From Corythucha ciliata (taxonomy: Eukaryota > Arthropoda > Insecta > Hemiptera > Tingidae): a DNA stretch of 64,000 bases. Every line of letters begins with the position of its first letter. Position 1 is the first letter of the stretch. The DNA lies in contig CM075938.1 in NCBI GenBank assembly GCA_038030265.1, forward strand, positions 56,909,189 to 56,973,188, read 5' to 3'. Made by a program: the position numbers and the translations under genes. The notes below the pieces were generated by a model. It was not told the origin of the DNA. It searched no databases and saw nothing but the letters and a program-made list of their open reading frames with translations. Positions 44,200 through 55,636 of this stretch are shown in pieces.

Positions 44200-44455
44200 T
44201 GCCTCACCTGGGGCCCTAGTATCAACCCGTGTGAAAATGCCGCAAGATGCGGTTACTAAGGCGGGTTAATGTCATTTCTTATTCGGCGTCCTTGGGTCCC
44301 GCTTGCGGCATTTTTTCCCGACCGTTCGGTACTAAGGCCCCTGGGGCCTTAGTATCTGACGTGATTGCTATGGCCGGATAATGTTATTTCTTATTCGGCG
44401 TCCTTGGATCCCGCATGCGGCTTTTTCCCCGACCGTTCATACTAAAGTACGCGAC
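44200..44455. repeat. Two-copy tandem repeat (~120 bp) around a palindrome
   Basis: TTTCTTATTCGGCGTCCTTG with a following GG(G/A)TCCCGC(T/A)TGCGGC and CCCGACCGTTC occurs at about 44274 and again at about 44388. Between them ACTAAGGCCCCTGGGGCCTTAGT (44331-44353, a perfect palindrome) marks the junction, and related CTAGTATC/TTAGTATC words sit at the unit starts. It may be an old tandem MITE pair. Confidence 0.6.
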
Positions 44456-44822
44456 ACGAAATAAGGCGGGTGTGACTCATCGGCCCTCCCATGCCCTGAT
44501 CCCATGTGGTCATGGCACAAACAATAATAATTGGTTGAAAATTAAGATCATACCTCTTTAGTCTATTTACCTTGGGCATCCTCAGTGTTTTTGTTTACAA
44601 ACACAAAAATTGGAGTCAGAATAGACTGGTCAGGTACATTGTTAGCAGTTTAACACTTTGTCTGTACTCAACATGTGAAACTGCAAACAATGGTTGCGTT
44701 GCAGAACTCGGGGCTCGTGTTTAAGCACTGAAGTGTTGAATTAAGCGCTTACTGGAGTTTTGCAACGGTGCTTTGTATCGCGATGGGACGTCGGTTAAGT
44801 CGTAGCGCCATTTTCCTCCTCC

Positions 44823-44900
44823 CTATAAAAATGCTGATGCTCGTTTCGACATTATTTCTTCGCCTCACGAGGCATTCATTCTCATCTGTTAGTTCTGTTT
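44823..44900 (+). promoter_or_regulatory. Possible core promoter upstream of the DUF229 gene
   Basis: CTATAAAAAT (44823-44832) is the clearest TATA-like box in this stretch; GGCATTCATTC with an initiator-like TCATTC follows about 50 bp on. The spacing is longer than ideal, and the nearest plus-strand gene starts 2 kb away at 46858, beyond a hAT-like insertion. This is a weak suggestion. Confidence 0.2.
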
Positions 44901-45011
44901 AATATTTTCGTTTCGTTGACGCTATCGAATCTCGTGTTGTTGCTCGCTCGATTAAATCGGAGTAATTGCTTCCTTTATTGTTTTTTTAATATCGTAAAAA
45001 TTCATTACACA

Positions 45012-45152
45012 GTAGGGAGATTTTGAAAGACGTAAAAAAGAAAAACGTTCACGTCTTTTTGAAATTTCACCAATCATCTGTTGCCTACCCTAGCAACCGT
45101 CATACGTTAATAAAGACGTGCATGTTTTTACTTCATTCAAAATCTCACTATC
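45012..45152. repeat. Inverted-repeat element, ~55-bp arms
   Basis: AGTAGGGAGATTTTGAA on the left pairs with TTCAAAATCTCACTA on the right, and the arms continue with GACGTAAAAA/AAAACGTTCACGTCTTT versus AAAGACGTGCATGTTTTTAC. It is an imperfect foldback with no visible coding. Confidence 0.5.
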
Positions 45153-45385
45153 ACTAGTGAAACAGCCGTCGTTCGTCAACACGACTGTTCAGAAAATTTG
45201 AATTTTAGTGCAAAAATTGTGAGTAATTTTAATTTTTTCTTGCTTTGCCTTTTTTGTCTAATTTTTAAACCAGCAGCTTTCTCATTCCCCGAACCAGGGT
45301 GATGGGGGGCACTGGACATTCAATTTGTTTTCGTATTAATTATTCTATTCAGTCGCGTGACTGTGGGAATTTGGAGGATCGTAGG

Positions 45386-46369
45386 CAGGGGCGTAGCCAG
45401 TCCTTGATCTTGGGGTGGGCAGCTTCACTGGAGAAGATTATGTCAGATGCACATGCACCATTTCCCATTGCCTTCAATGGAACCTGCGTGGAATGAAGAT
45501 TGCAGGCAATGGGCAATCTTTATATGTGGCATTTCCCCAGCAAGAGAACTAGTAATTCATCAATTCAATCGCCGATTTATGTCGGATAAATAAATTAATT
45601 TGCCCGTGTCGAGTCGCTGTCTTATGTCGTTGTCGTCGCCGTGACTGAGTCGTTATCCATCAAATACTAACTATTCTGCTGGGAAATTTTCGTTTTTACC
45701 TTCTATTCCAGATTTTCGGTCCAAAAACTGGCAAATGAACGTGAAATGGTGCCACAGAGCTCACTGGGCTCAGTGACAATTTACCCCCTCAACCTGAACC
45801 CTTTCTAACGCAGAGACGAATTTTTACCGAGCTTTGAAATCAATAATTAAGTTTTTTTGTGAGTGGAATCTGTGAAACGGATCATTTTAAAGAGGCAGCA
45901 ATCACGAAATGTGATTTTCAGCAAGGCAACCGCCAGGGTTTTTAGTGAGCCAGATCGGCGAAAACGTTTTTGTGGTGATAAAAATAAGCACAATTGTTGT
46001 TTAGTGAATCAGACTTGTTGAATGGTTTTTCAGTGCGTAAAATCCGCGAAATTGGGTTTGCAGCCACGAAAACCCGTTAAAGTGGGATTTTTGTGAGCGA
46101 AACGAGCGTTTTAGTGAGCCAGAGACTACAGGACTTCAGGTGGCGGTTTTCCACTGTAACTTGCAGTAGGATATCCACCATCCCAGCACCGCGTTAAAAC
46201 GGCAATTTTGGAGGCTCAAACCGCTCAATCTGTGGTGGCTCTACAGATTTTGCCAAATTTACTCCATAAATTTTAGATGTTCAGTGTTCACAATCGTCGC
46301 CTCACTCACTACGGATGACCACTTTCACATCTGTTCCCTCCCCCTCCCCCTGCTCTGGATACGCCCATG
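45386..46369. mobile_element. hAT-like element with exact 8-bp target duplication
   Basis: ATCGTAGG lies at 45378-45385 and 46370-46377. Ends are CAGGGGCGTAGCCAGTCC and, inverted, CATGGGCGTATCCAGAGC. The interior (about 45840-46180) has degenerate units around TTTTAGTGAGCCAGA and AAATCCGCGAAATTG rather than the standard minisatellite. At 984 bp it is the shortest member of the group here. No transposase is visible. Confidence 0.85.
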
Positions 46370-46857
46370 ATCGTAGGTAATTCTTCCCGCAGGGGGAACA
46401 AGAGAATGACGGTTATGAACTGACACGGACGGTTAGATGGGTCCTTCCTGGTGATTTCATTTTCGCGCGCCACTCAGTGTTTACAAGTCTCTTAGGAGAT
46501 AGCGTCGCGAATTCGTGGACGAAAAAAAACAAAAAAAAAAAAACAAAAAACGCACGCACCCAAATAAGTGAGTTGGTCGAGGAGAATCTGCAATCCCCAG
46601 GGAGGCCGAACTGCGCGTGCGGCGCGTACGCGATTAATGGGCTTTGGACCCAATAATCATTTTTGTGTGTTCCAAATAGGTAAAATTTGGAATTCCGCGT
46701 AACGGTAATACGGTAGTAAACTGCTCGAATTGATTTCGTTTTATTATTTTTCCAGGTATTGCCCACACCAAGACATTTTTACAGACCTGCACGTCGACAG
46801 AGCACAATTGAAAACAGTTCCGAAAACGAGTCGTCCTGATTTACGCCGCTTTTCCAT

Positions 46858-49207
46858 ATGAAGAGAGGCAAACTTGACTTGAAATGGCTAGCTCGTAAGT
46901 GTTTCATTTTTTTTTAAACCACCAAACTGGCACTGTTTCATCTCTTCGGTATTTTTCGCTAGTGTCTGGAAGCGAAGAAGAAAACGCCGTCAAGGCAAAA
47001 GTTCCTAGTCATAGACGACAACTAAAACAACGATTGCTCCTGGTCGTTTTATTTCTTTCTTCGAGTCTTTGGATTTTATTTCAAGTGGACTTGAACGTCA
47101 GTTCCAGAATTGAGAGAATTCGCTTTTCGCTTGAAGATGAAGCCAGTAGTTTGTAAAAAAAATAATTTTGAACTAACGTAATTTCAATTTCTATGATTTT
47201 TGTTGTTGTTTATTCTCCAGATTCGCCAGCGTTTATAGTGAACACCCCGGGTTGTCGCATTCAAAATTTAGACGCGTTTGACCCTTCAATAACCGAGTTC
47301 GTCTTCCAAGACACAGACCCGGCCTGCGGCAGTAAGAACGGTCGAGTCGACCCCGTCATAGCGACTGTTGACTCGCTGTACGTGGACAAGGACGCGTTGA
47401 GAAATTTATCGGCCGGACTCGGTAGCAACGTTTCGTGTTGCTATCGACGATTTTGGAGGGAAACCCAGCCGGTGGCCGACGTTTACTCGAATGACGTTGA
47501 CGACGTGATGAAGTAAAGAAAAAATATGGCGTCTAAATTCTTGAAATATTTTAATCACACCCCCCCCCCTCCAACCCGTGTTTTTCGTAGAACCGATGAC
47601 ACCTGCGTACCCTTTTTCGATGCTGTTAAAGTCCCCTACGAATTCGTCTCCGTTTTCTGTAACGACTCATTGGCGAACCCGTTCTACGAAGACTATTTCG
47701 CTTTCGCGCAACCGACTGAATATGAAACGGTCGAACCGTCGAACGATAATGACGACAAAGTGAACGTTTTAATCGTCGGAGTTGACGCGTTGTCTCGACT
47801 CAATTTCTACAGACAATTGCCGTCCGTTATGACTTTCCTGGAGAACCGCGAATTCATCGAACTTCTCGGTTACAACAAGGTGGGTGACAACACTTTCCCC
47901 AATTTGATACCATTTTTGACGGGACTGTCGGAAGAGGAACTCGGACGGATTTGTTGGAAGTCTTCGGACAGTGTTTTTGACGACTGTTTCTTCCTTTGGG
48001 ATCACTTTAAAAACAATGGTTACGTGACTGGTTTCGGAGAAGATTCTGTGGATATCGCTCTTTTTCAGTATCAAAAAGTGGGATTTAGGGAAAAACCGAC
48101 GGACTTTTACTCGCATCCATATCATCGTATGGCTGAGAAGAGTATCGGAACGGATAAATGGATGAATTGTAAGCTTTGCATCGGGCAGCGTTATAGTTTT
48201 CAGCTCGTTCTTGACGACGCTCTCAGTTTCGCGGTTAACTTGAAAAATAATTCAAATTTCGGTTTTTTTTGGATTAATAGCATCAGCCACGATTATTTAA
48301 ATCTTCCACGCTTCGCAAACTACCCACTGTTGTCGTTTTTTCAACAACTCGAAACGAACGGCATTCTCAACTCGACCGTCGTCGTACTCATGAGTGATCA
48401 CGGTATTCGTTGGGGCGGCATTCGTAGCACGTATCAGGGCTACATCGAAGAGCGACTTCCCGGTCTGTTTATGTTGTTTCCACGGTGGTTTCGCAACAGG
48501 TATGGCTACGCGTACGCAAACATTCGACAGAATCGACGACGTTTGACGACACCGTTTGACGTTCACGAGACGCTGCTTGATTTGGCCAATCTGTCAAGAC
48601 TTGCGGATCGATCGATTTTCGAACGATCGAAAAATGTGAAATTCGCCCTACGCGGTTCGAGTCTTTTCCTGCCGGTGCCGTCATATCGAACCTGCTCCGA
48701 TGCCGGTATTTCCCCGCACTGGTGCACTTGTCGCAAGGCGAAAACGTTGCCGCTACAAGCGCCCATCGTTAAGAAACTCGCCTCCGCCCTCGTCGACCAT
48801 CTTAACGGTTTAATTTCAACTCATCGACAATGCGCGCCGCTCGCTCTCCATAAAATCACACAAACGAGGTAATGACCCTCCCCCTCGCATCCCCTAGACA
48901 AACACACCCCTACTAACGTCTGCCCCCCCTCCCTCCGGCCCCCCTATACAGGATTGAAACAGTATCCGTAGCCAAAGGCGAACGCCTCAATAGCGCCCCT
49001 TCGAAAGATTACATCGTCACGATTGAAACGCAGCCGGGACTCGGCGTTTTCGAAGCTACGATACGAGTGTCGCCGCGGCAACGCGTCAACTTCACTGTCA
49101 TTCCACCGGTGAGTCGTATTAACACCTACGGCAATCAAAGCGCGTGTATGACTGATTTTCATTTGAAACTTTATTGCTATTGCTCAAGTCTATTTGGACA
49201 CGCATGA
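46858..49207 (+). CDS. DUF229 / sulfatase-like type II membrane protein
   Basis: Exons 46858-46894, 46963-47145, 47221-47512, 47591-48868 and 48952-49207 join in phase to 681 aa, usual for DUF229 proteins. A short basic cytosolic N-terminus precedes one membrane span (LLLVVLFLSSSLWILFQV, 37-54), so the bulk is probably lumenal or extracellular. Seen: NTPGCRIQNLDAFDP near the domain start, NVLIVGVDALSRLNF with D236 and S239, MSDHGIRWG with D440 and H441, and the C-terminal SRINTYGNQSACM...LYCYC. These correspond to the metal-binding fold of the alkaline phosphatase/sulfatase superfamily; the substrate is unknown. The exon 2 donor was set at GTAGTT (47146) because the nearby GTAAAA would shift frame. 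Introns are 68-83 bp. A C-run lies in intron 3, just before its acceptor. Confidence 0.9.
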
Positions 49208-50207
49208 TAGGGAATGGAAGGGGAGGGGATAAAACAAACTGATAGTTTTTGTTTCACGTAATTGGGAGACTAGTTTTTGTGATCGACTGAAGGCCTTATT
49301 TACGACGTTATTGGCATTAGTTAAATTTTATTTTGTAAATATACAAATAATTTATAAATTCGCGTCTACAACGGCTCCCGTTAACATAAGAAACTCTAAT
49401 GCTAATTAATATTAGCGTACGAAACCAAATCCAACTTGCGTATTCTCTTCAACATCCGGGGTTGTTGTGTGTACTTAATGGAAGGGCGCGTTTAATATTG
49501 TTCGTGGATGTGTATGATTCAGGTGATGGAGCTCGGGGTGAAGGCCTGGGAGAAGGAGACCCACCCCCTTCTGGGCTCAGAGGCAACAGGCCTCCAACCC
49601 TGAGAGGCTCGTCTTCTTTGTGAAAAGAAGAAGCTGAGCCTTCTGTCCGGGTTTACCCACACCTCACTGTCCACCACACTATTAGTACATTCATGTTCTT
49701 CAAAACGGGGAGGGGGAGGGGTCATTTTTCCCGGCCGTTGCGGTTGTTTCGTGGGGGGGGGAGGGTACACGTTTAAAATTTCACGGGGAGTTGAAGGAAA
49801 GGTTTTTTCGGATGTCAAGGAGGGGTGGGGTTCTTCATTGTTATTCCTAAACATGACTTGCAAAACTTGTTCCTTGTAAGTTTGATTTCTCAAATATTCG
49901 CCCGCCGTCCGGGGCATATTTTGACCTAGGATTGCTCGAAAAAATTCGTTCTTTTGCACATAGACTTCATTTGGGATCTATTTGGCCCTCCCAGCATCTT
50001 GACAGCTTGAGCAACCAACTCCTTGGAAACCGGATCCAAATTTGGGGGATTTCAAAGCTTTTGTGATTTTAAGGATGTGGGGTGTCGATCTTCATTTTAT
50101 TTCAAGCAGGATCTTGCTACACGCATGAATAATAAACCCATGTAAAATTGGCAGCGTTTTAATTTGGTTCTATACATATTAAAATCATTTAATCCCCACA
50201 GTTCAAT
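49208..50207. other. Intergenic, no gene recognised
   Basis: A minus-strand frame of 146 codons (49959-49519) is proline- and charge-rich, without any domain I know, and spans two G-runs, so I do not call it. The AT-rich 49310-49410 could hold the 3' end of the DUF229 gene. Confidence 0.4.
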
Positions 50208-50585
50208 TTTTTTAATGTGCCTCAATTTCCTAGCGATAATTTCAATTAACGAGTCATGTTGAAAGATGGCACCGTCGCTTGTTTTCTTTAAAAGTCCTCT
50301 TTCCAGTTGACCCTCCAATGTTCGTCCACGTACTCCTTCATTTTTTCCTTCGACATTTTGTCTTGGAACGCGTTGTCTTTGAGGAGATTATTCATGTTGA
50401 TTTGATAGCCGCTTGCCTTGTATTTAAAGAAACAAAATTTCTCCGTTTTTCACGTTTCGTTTGTTTTGAATTTTTGTTCAAACCTTTGGTCGACGACCCA
50501 ATGTAGGTAGTAAAACGAAAAAATCTTGTCGAACCGTCTCTCTTGCCATTCGTTCCAAATATGGTGGCTACTTATGTCCAACACT
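50208..50585 (-). pseudogene. Broken paralogue of the juvenile-hormone-acid-methyltransferase-like gene
   Basis: On the minus strand the sequence reads VLDISSHHIWNEWQERRFD, FSFYYLHWVVDQR, then an intron at the same place as in the intact gene at 55637, then QAAINMNNLLKD joined directly to NAFQDKMSKEK. About 75 codons (parts of exons 3 and 5 and all of exon 4) are therefore deleted. After YVDE one base is missing (GAAC versus GAAGC), so the rest (EGQLERGLL..., SLIEIIARK) is out of frame. Everything before VLDISS, including the AdoMet motif, is absent. Retention of the intron shows it arose by DNA duplication, not retroposition, in opposite orientation about 5 kb from the intact gene. Confidence 0.85.
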
Positions 50586-51044
50586 TAATGAACATAGCTA
50601 AAATGTCGGTCGATGCAATCCCTAATTAGATAATAAAACATTATTTTCGTCACACTCTAGGGCCGTGTACTGCAACTGCAATATAAAATGAATCGAACGA
50701 AATAATTTCGGTGGAAAAAGTCACTCAGAAAGTTACTTCTCGATCATCCTCGTCTTTACCGTCACGCCAACGTTTCTGCGGATATTCGTTGGATAATAGA
50801 GTCCTTTAGACGCATTATTCATACGCATTAGTGACTACAACATCGCAAAGCGACGTTGCTGAAACTTCAACATAGTTACGATACTGAAACGTTGTTAAAT
50901 ATGTTGTCGATAACGTTTTTGTAACGTATGGAAGTAACTGAAACCACAATGTAACCATACGACGTTTCAGCAACGTTATTGACACTTATTGTGTTGATTG
51001 GGTAGGTCTGTTCGCGGAGAAAAAGTGTAGGGTAGTGTAGTATA
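50586..51044. other. Intergenic; AACGTTG-rich stretch
   Basis: No gene is seen. Between about 50840 and 50990 the words GCAACGTTG, GAAACGTTG and TAACGTTTTTGTAACGT recur in both orientations, giving several short imperfect inverted pairs. Confidence 0.35.
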
Positions 51045-51052
51045 GTGTAGTG

Positions 51053-51330
51053 CAAGGTGACTAAACTGTTCTATAGGTGCCGCAGATTTCCCCCAGCCCA
51101 TCATGCAGGAGGGGTGGGGACTGACGTCACCAGCAGTCCTTAACTCCCGATTGCTCACCCAAGGGCAACAGAGCAAGTTAATTTTGAAATTAAGGTTTAT
51201 GAATTCTCAAAAATCACAACCCAATAACAATTAATAATGTACTGGGTCCAGCGCAATGGCGGTTGGGACTGCTCGTGAAGTAGGTGAAGGACAGTGATCT
51301 GCGGCACCTATAGAAAATTTAGTCACCTTG
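51053..51330. mobile_element. MITE with CAAGGTGACTAAA ends and 8-bp direct repeats
   Basis: Ends CAAGGTGACTAAACTGTTCT and, inverted, CAAGGTGACTAAATTTTCTA run on through ATAGGTGCCGCAGAT, about 38 bp with a few mismatches. GTGTAGTG stands at 51045-51052 and 51331-51338. The surroundings are rich in GTGTAG repeats, so the duplication could be partly coincidental. The ends and 8-bp duplications fit a hAT-type MITE. Confidence 0.65.
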
Positions 51331-51897
51331 GTGTAGTGTAGGGCAGGTTGGGGTAGCTGGTGTAGGCGAGGGCGGCGAGGATTTTTTTGTTACGCGAACG
51401 CTTTCACAGCAGCCAGTGTAAATTCATAACAGTCGCTGTGGCGGCGGAACCGGGGGGGGGGGCAGGGGGGGCGGCCGCCCCCCCCAGGCTTCAATGCCAA
51501 TCTTCTATCCCGAATACTGCACCCAAAGTTCTTATTCTATCCTTTTCGCTTCTTATTCGAGGACCAAGCGACCGTCACTCAGATCGAAAACCCTGGATCA
51601 TTTGCGAGAAGATGAAAAATAGCAATGCCTAGAACATTCGCCCCCCCCCCATCTTTCACTTTTCTGCAGACTTTTTGTTAGGTATATTATTGATTCTTCT
51701 TCTACACTTTACCCCTGCCATCTGGCAAAGGAGGGCGATCCACCTATCGGCCACCCTCCCCGGAGAGGGTTTTAGCCCAAATTTAAGCAATATGAAGCAC
51801 AGGCGTAGCAAGGGGCGTGCGGCGTGTGCGGTGCGCACCGGGCATCTCTACCCTGGGGGCATCAAACCCGCTGTTTTGTTATGCGATCACCGCTACC

Positions 51898-54402
51898 CAG
51901 TGGCGGAACAACACTTGTCCGGGGCCCGGGGCGGAAATCTCTAGGAGGCCCTTTAGTCTCTAATTAAACCGTAAATACACTTTTTTGCAGCTTTGAAGTA
52001 TATATTTTCCTAAATTTTAGCCACGAAATTGCCTCTAAAGTGCGTTTTCTAAAATTTTTCCGCGAATTAGCTCATTTTCTCATTTTTAGCTGCGAATCGG
52101 CGCTTTTTACAACCTCTTACCGTTGCCTTAAGAATCCGCAAATTAGATAGCGTTTAAGTGCTCTTTCCCAATTTTATCCGCAAATTAGCAATTTTTCTAA
52201 ATTTAAGCCGTAAATTCGCGCTTTTCTCCATTACAAAAAAAAACCATTCGTGTTTTTCTCTATTTATTACCCTCGAATTAGCGCTTTTTCACAGTTTTAG
52301 CCGCTTGAATTAGCGCTTTTTCTCAATTTTATTCCCAAAGTTCCCCAAGAATGTGCAAGTTGGGGTATTCTCAATTTCAGCTGTGAATTAGCCTTTTTAC
52401 CCCCAATTTAGCAGTGAATGGGCACATTTTTTAATTTTAGCTGGAAATTATAGCACTTTTTCTCGATTTTATCTGCAAAATTGAAATGTTTTGTACCTTA
52501 GTTGTGAATTAAAGTTTTCCTCCCTTTTAGACGCAAATTCGCGTTTTTCTCTATTTCACGCCGTGAATCGCAGCGCTTTTTCTCAATTTCAGTCCCAGCC
52601 CCGAGAATCCGTGAGTTGGCGTTTTCTGTGAATTCGCGCTTTTTCCCAATGTTTAAAGCTGCCAAATTGTAACACTTATCATAATAGCGTGTTTCTCTAT
52701 TTTTAGACTCGAATTCGCGTTGTTCTCTTTTTTATCCTTGAATTAGCGTTTTTCTCATCTTTAGCGCGTGAATTAGCGCTTTTCAACTTCAGCCTTAAAG
52801 TTGCCCCTAAGAATTGGCGAATTGGCGTTTTCTCTCATTTTCAGCTGTGAATTAGCGTTTTGTTTCTCAATTTTAGCAGTAAATTAGCACATTTTCTTAA
52901 TTTTAGCTACGATTTTTAGCGTTTTTTCTCGAATTTACCCGTAAAATCGTAATTTTTCATACCTTAGCTGAGTTTTCCTCCACTTTTATCTAGACGCGAA
53001 TTCGCGTTTTTGACTATTTCACCCGTGAATTAGCGCTTTTTCTAAATTTTAGTCCCAATGTTGCCCCGAGAATCCTTGAGTTGGCGTTTCTCCCTTTTAG
53101 CTGTGAATTTGCGCTTGTTCTATATTTTGAAAGTTGCTAAATTGTAGCACTTTATCACAATTTTAGCTGTAAATTAGCGTGTTTTTTTTTTTTTTTTTTC
53201 AAGACGACGCGAATTTGCGTTTTTCTCTTTTTCATCCTTGAATTAGCGCTTTTCTCAGTTTTAGCTGCGTAAATTAGCGCTTTTTCCTAATTTCGCCCCA
53301 ACAATTCGTGATTTTGCGTTATCTCAATGTCAGCTGTGAATTAGCTAGCGCTTTTTCTTAATATTAACAGCCATAAATTTCAGCAATTTTTTTCAATTTC
53401 AGCCGCGAATCAGCGTTTTACTCACTTTTACAAGCGAGTTTAGCCATTCGTTTTCATCTTATCTACTTGAAAATCCCGATTTTTCATCTTCAATCTATTC
53501 AGGGGCGGCCCCCATCCGAAACCCGGATCCGGTTTTATAGTTATGCCCCTACCTGCATTCCCACACTTTGCTGTTTTATTTGAGTACGAATGATTATCGT
53601 TTATTATTTAAAACGAATACTTGCCATATTCTTGTGGCAAAAAAAAACAACTAAGAAATCAATAATAGTATATGTATACGCAGGAGCTAAAGTCGTGGCT
53701 CTAAAACGCCGTAAAATTTGCCGCGGTACATTACATTACAAGCCCGGTGGGCGAGGCGAGGTAAATCCCCTTCCTACGAGTGATGTACGACTTTTTTCAC
53801 GACAGCAAGGAAATGATAAAACTGACTTTGACAAATTGACTACTGACTTCTCGTGTCTTTAGTTTAAGAAGACCTTAAACGAGGTTATAACCCGAGTTCA
53901 TTTACTCTCCGTACTAGGACGGAAAATATTTTCTGGACTAGTACAGAAAATTTCTCGAATGTCACTGTGCGGTAATGGTCAATTTCCCAGACATTTTTGG
54001 GTACAGAAAATGACTACTTTCGGAGCATGTCGCTTGAAAAATATTTTAGTTCCTAGGCATGAAAAGAGACACTTTTGGGACTCATTTGCGGCCGTAAAAT
54101 TCTGTTTTAGTATCATGTGGGATAAAAATAAAATATTATTAGTCAAAAACCTATCAAGAATCAGGCCGTTGTATACCACATTCAAATCATTCCCTAAATG
54201 CTGAAAATTCAAGACTATTGGGCACCTCCATACAATACCTTGCCTCCTCTATTTACTTAAAATTGAGAACTACACTACACTTCACCTTCTATTGATGAAA
54301 ACTAAGGAAGTGATGGTAGTGTAGGGTATGGTGGGGAAGGGAAGGGGGGAAGCGCCTTAATTTTCGCCCCCCCCCTGAACCAAAATACTTCCGCCGCCAC
54401 TG
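51898..54402. repeat. Minisatellite block with hAT-like end motifs
   Basis: From about 52000 to 53480 forward-orientation units of the 30-bp family (TTTTTCTCAATTTTAGCTG, TGAATTAGCGC) recur with less divergence than elsewhere; some neighbouring stretches repeat at a longer period (units at about 52560-52650 and 53000-53110 are similar over roughly 100 bp). CAGTGGCGGAACAACAC starts at 51898 and an inverted CAGTGGCGGCGGAAG ends at 54402, but their flanks (CCGCTACC, ATTACAGT) do not match. Other end-like motifs at 51800 and 53500 suggest several overlapping elements. Confidence 0.6.
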
Positions 54403-55636
54403 ATTACAGTCGTGATATTTTCTCACTCCTGTGCATGTTAGATAAGAGCTATCAATTTATAACAAAAAATTAGAGTAACTTCGGGCAGCCCGGAGTAGCT
54501 CTGAACTCATCGCGAACGCCCTACAATCGCTTTTTGGGCGCCCGAGTGTACCCTCGGGCAACCTAGTGTAGCTTCGCGAACAGGCCTAATCATTTTCTCA
54601 TGAGTCCTTTTAATTAACATTTTATGAAACGGTCGAGGAAAAAATCCGGTTGATCCCGGAAAAAAAATGTTTCACTTGGTGCGTTAATTTTAGTGTTTGG
54701 GGGCATTCGTTACCACCATGGAGAGGGGAAGCGGAAATGTCCTCTACCCAAAGGCGAACGACTGGGAACATTAGAATATAAATCCACGAATAATGAGGAA
54801 GAGAAAAAAAAAAATTTTTTAAGACCTCTGCAACGAACTGTATAGCCTGTCCACCAGGATGATGGACTCTCGAACGAGTTGCATCCTGTCCATAGATCGA
54901 TTTGTTCCCTCCCACCAAAAAGATTTTATCAAAAAGGCCCCGGTTTTATTTGCTTGCAAAAAAAGGGGGGGGGGAGTGCCCTCACAAGTTTTGGTGCTCT
55001 GGAACAATTTCCTCCCGGTGCTCATGTGGCACCCAGAAGCACCTTTAAGGCTCTTTCTCTCCCGGGAGCTCCGCAGGTGCACAGGATCATGCTCTCAAGA
55101 GTCGTCTCTTGTTGGCCAGCTACCAGGGGGACAACCGCATGGCAGCCATCAAGCCTGACTGCGCCCCGACGGGGTGAAAACAAATCGTTGTTGGTGGTCG
55201 GTTGGCGGGGGTACTCCACAATAACTGGAGAATAAATCTTGGACCGTGTGTTCTAAAAAGTATTTTTTTTAGAGCAAGTATTTTTTTTATAGATCGTAAC
55301 GCCAAACTCAAAATATGGTAATTTTTCATCCTCATCTTCTTCTTCTTCTCGAGCTCCCATTCTTTCAAAATTCCACCTTACTCATCCACTGCTTTTACAA
55401 ATTAGGCAGAACTGTTGTAGAAAACAATAGCAAAAAAAAAAACGTTTACGCATTAAATTAGTCGATAGCCCCAGTTTTTCTGGGGGTCAATATTCGAACC
55501 GTTTCAAAAGATAACAATCAAGAGAGGACCTGTGAGAAAAAAAAAAATCTATAAAATTTGTTCAGTTGTCGTGGAAGCCCTTGCGAACGCTTTACTTTAC
55601 TGCTCGTCACCGACGGTCGTTTAAACAAACAAAAAA
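54403..55636. other. Upstream of the methyltransferase gene; no gene seen
   Basis: GC-richer sequence at 54830-55210 has open frames on both strands but none resembles a known protein. A G-run of ten lies at about 54965. The start codon at 55637 is preceded by CAAACAAAAAAATG. Confidence 0.4.

Noticed and set aside
49519..49959. Minus-strand frame of 146 codons after the DUF229 gene
   Set aside because: Proline- and charge-rich composition produced by G/C-runs and polypurine tracts; no motif or homologue recognised.
53590..53862. Plus-strand frame of 90 codons after the minisatellite block
   Set aside because: Lysine/isoleucine-rich beginning from AT-rich DNA, no motif, no upstream promoter or splice context.
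51898..54402. Complete hAT-like element
   Set aside because: Inverted CAGTGGCGG ends exist, but flanks CCGCTACC and ATTACAGT disagree; kept only as a repeat block.
54622..55368. Several frames of 65-118 codons on both strands before the methyltransferase gene
   Set aside because: They are mutually overlapping shadows in GC-richer DNA without motifs or consistent splice signals.
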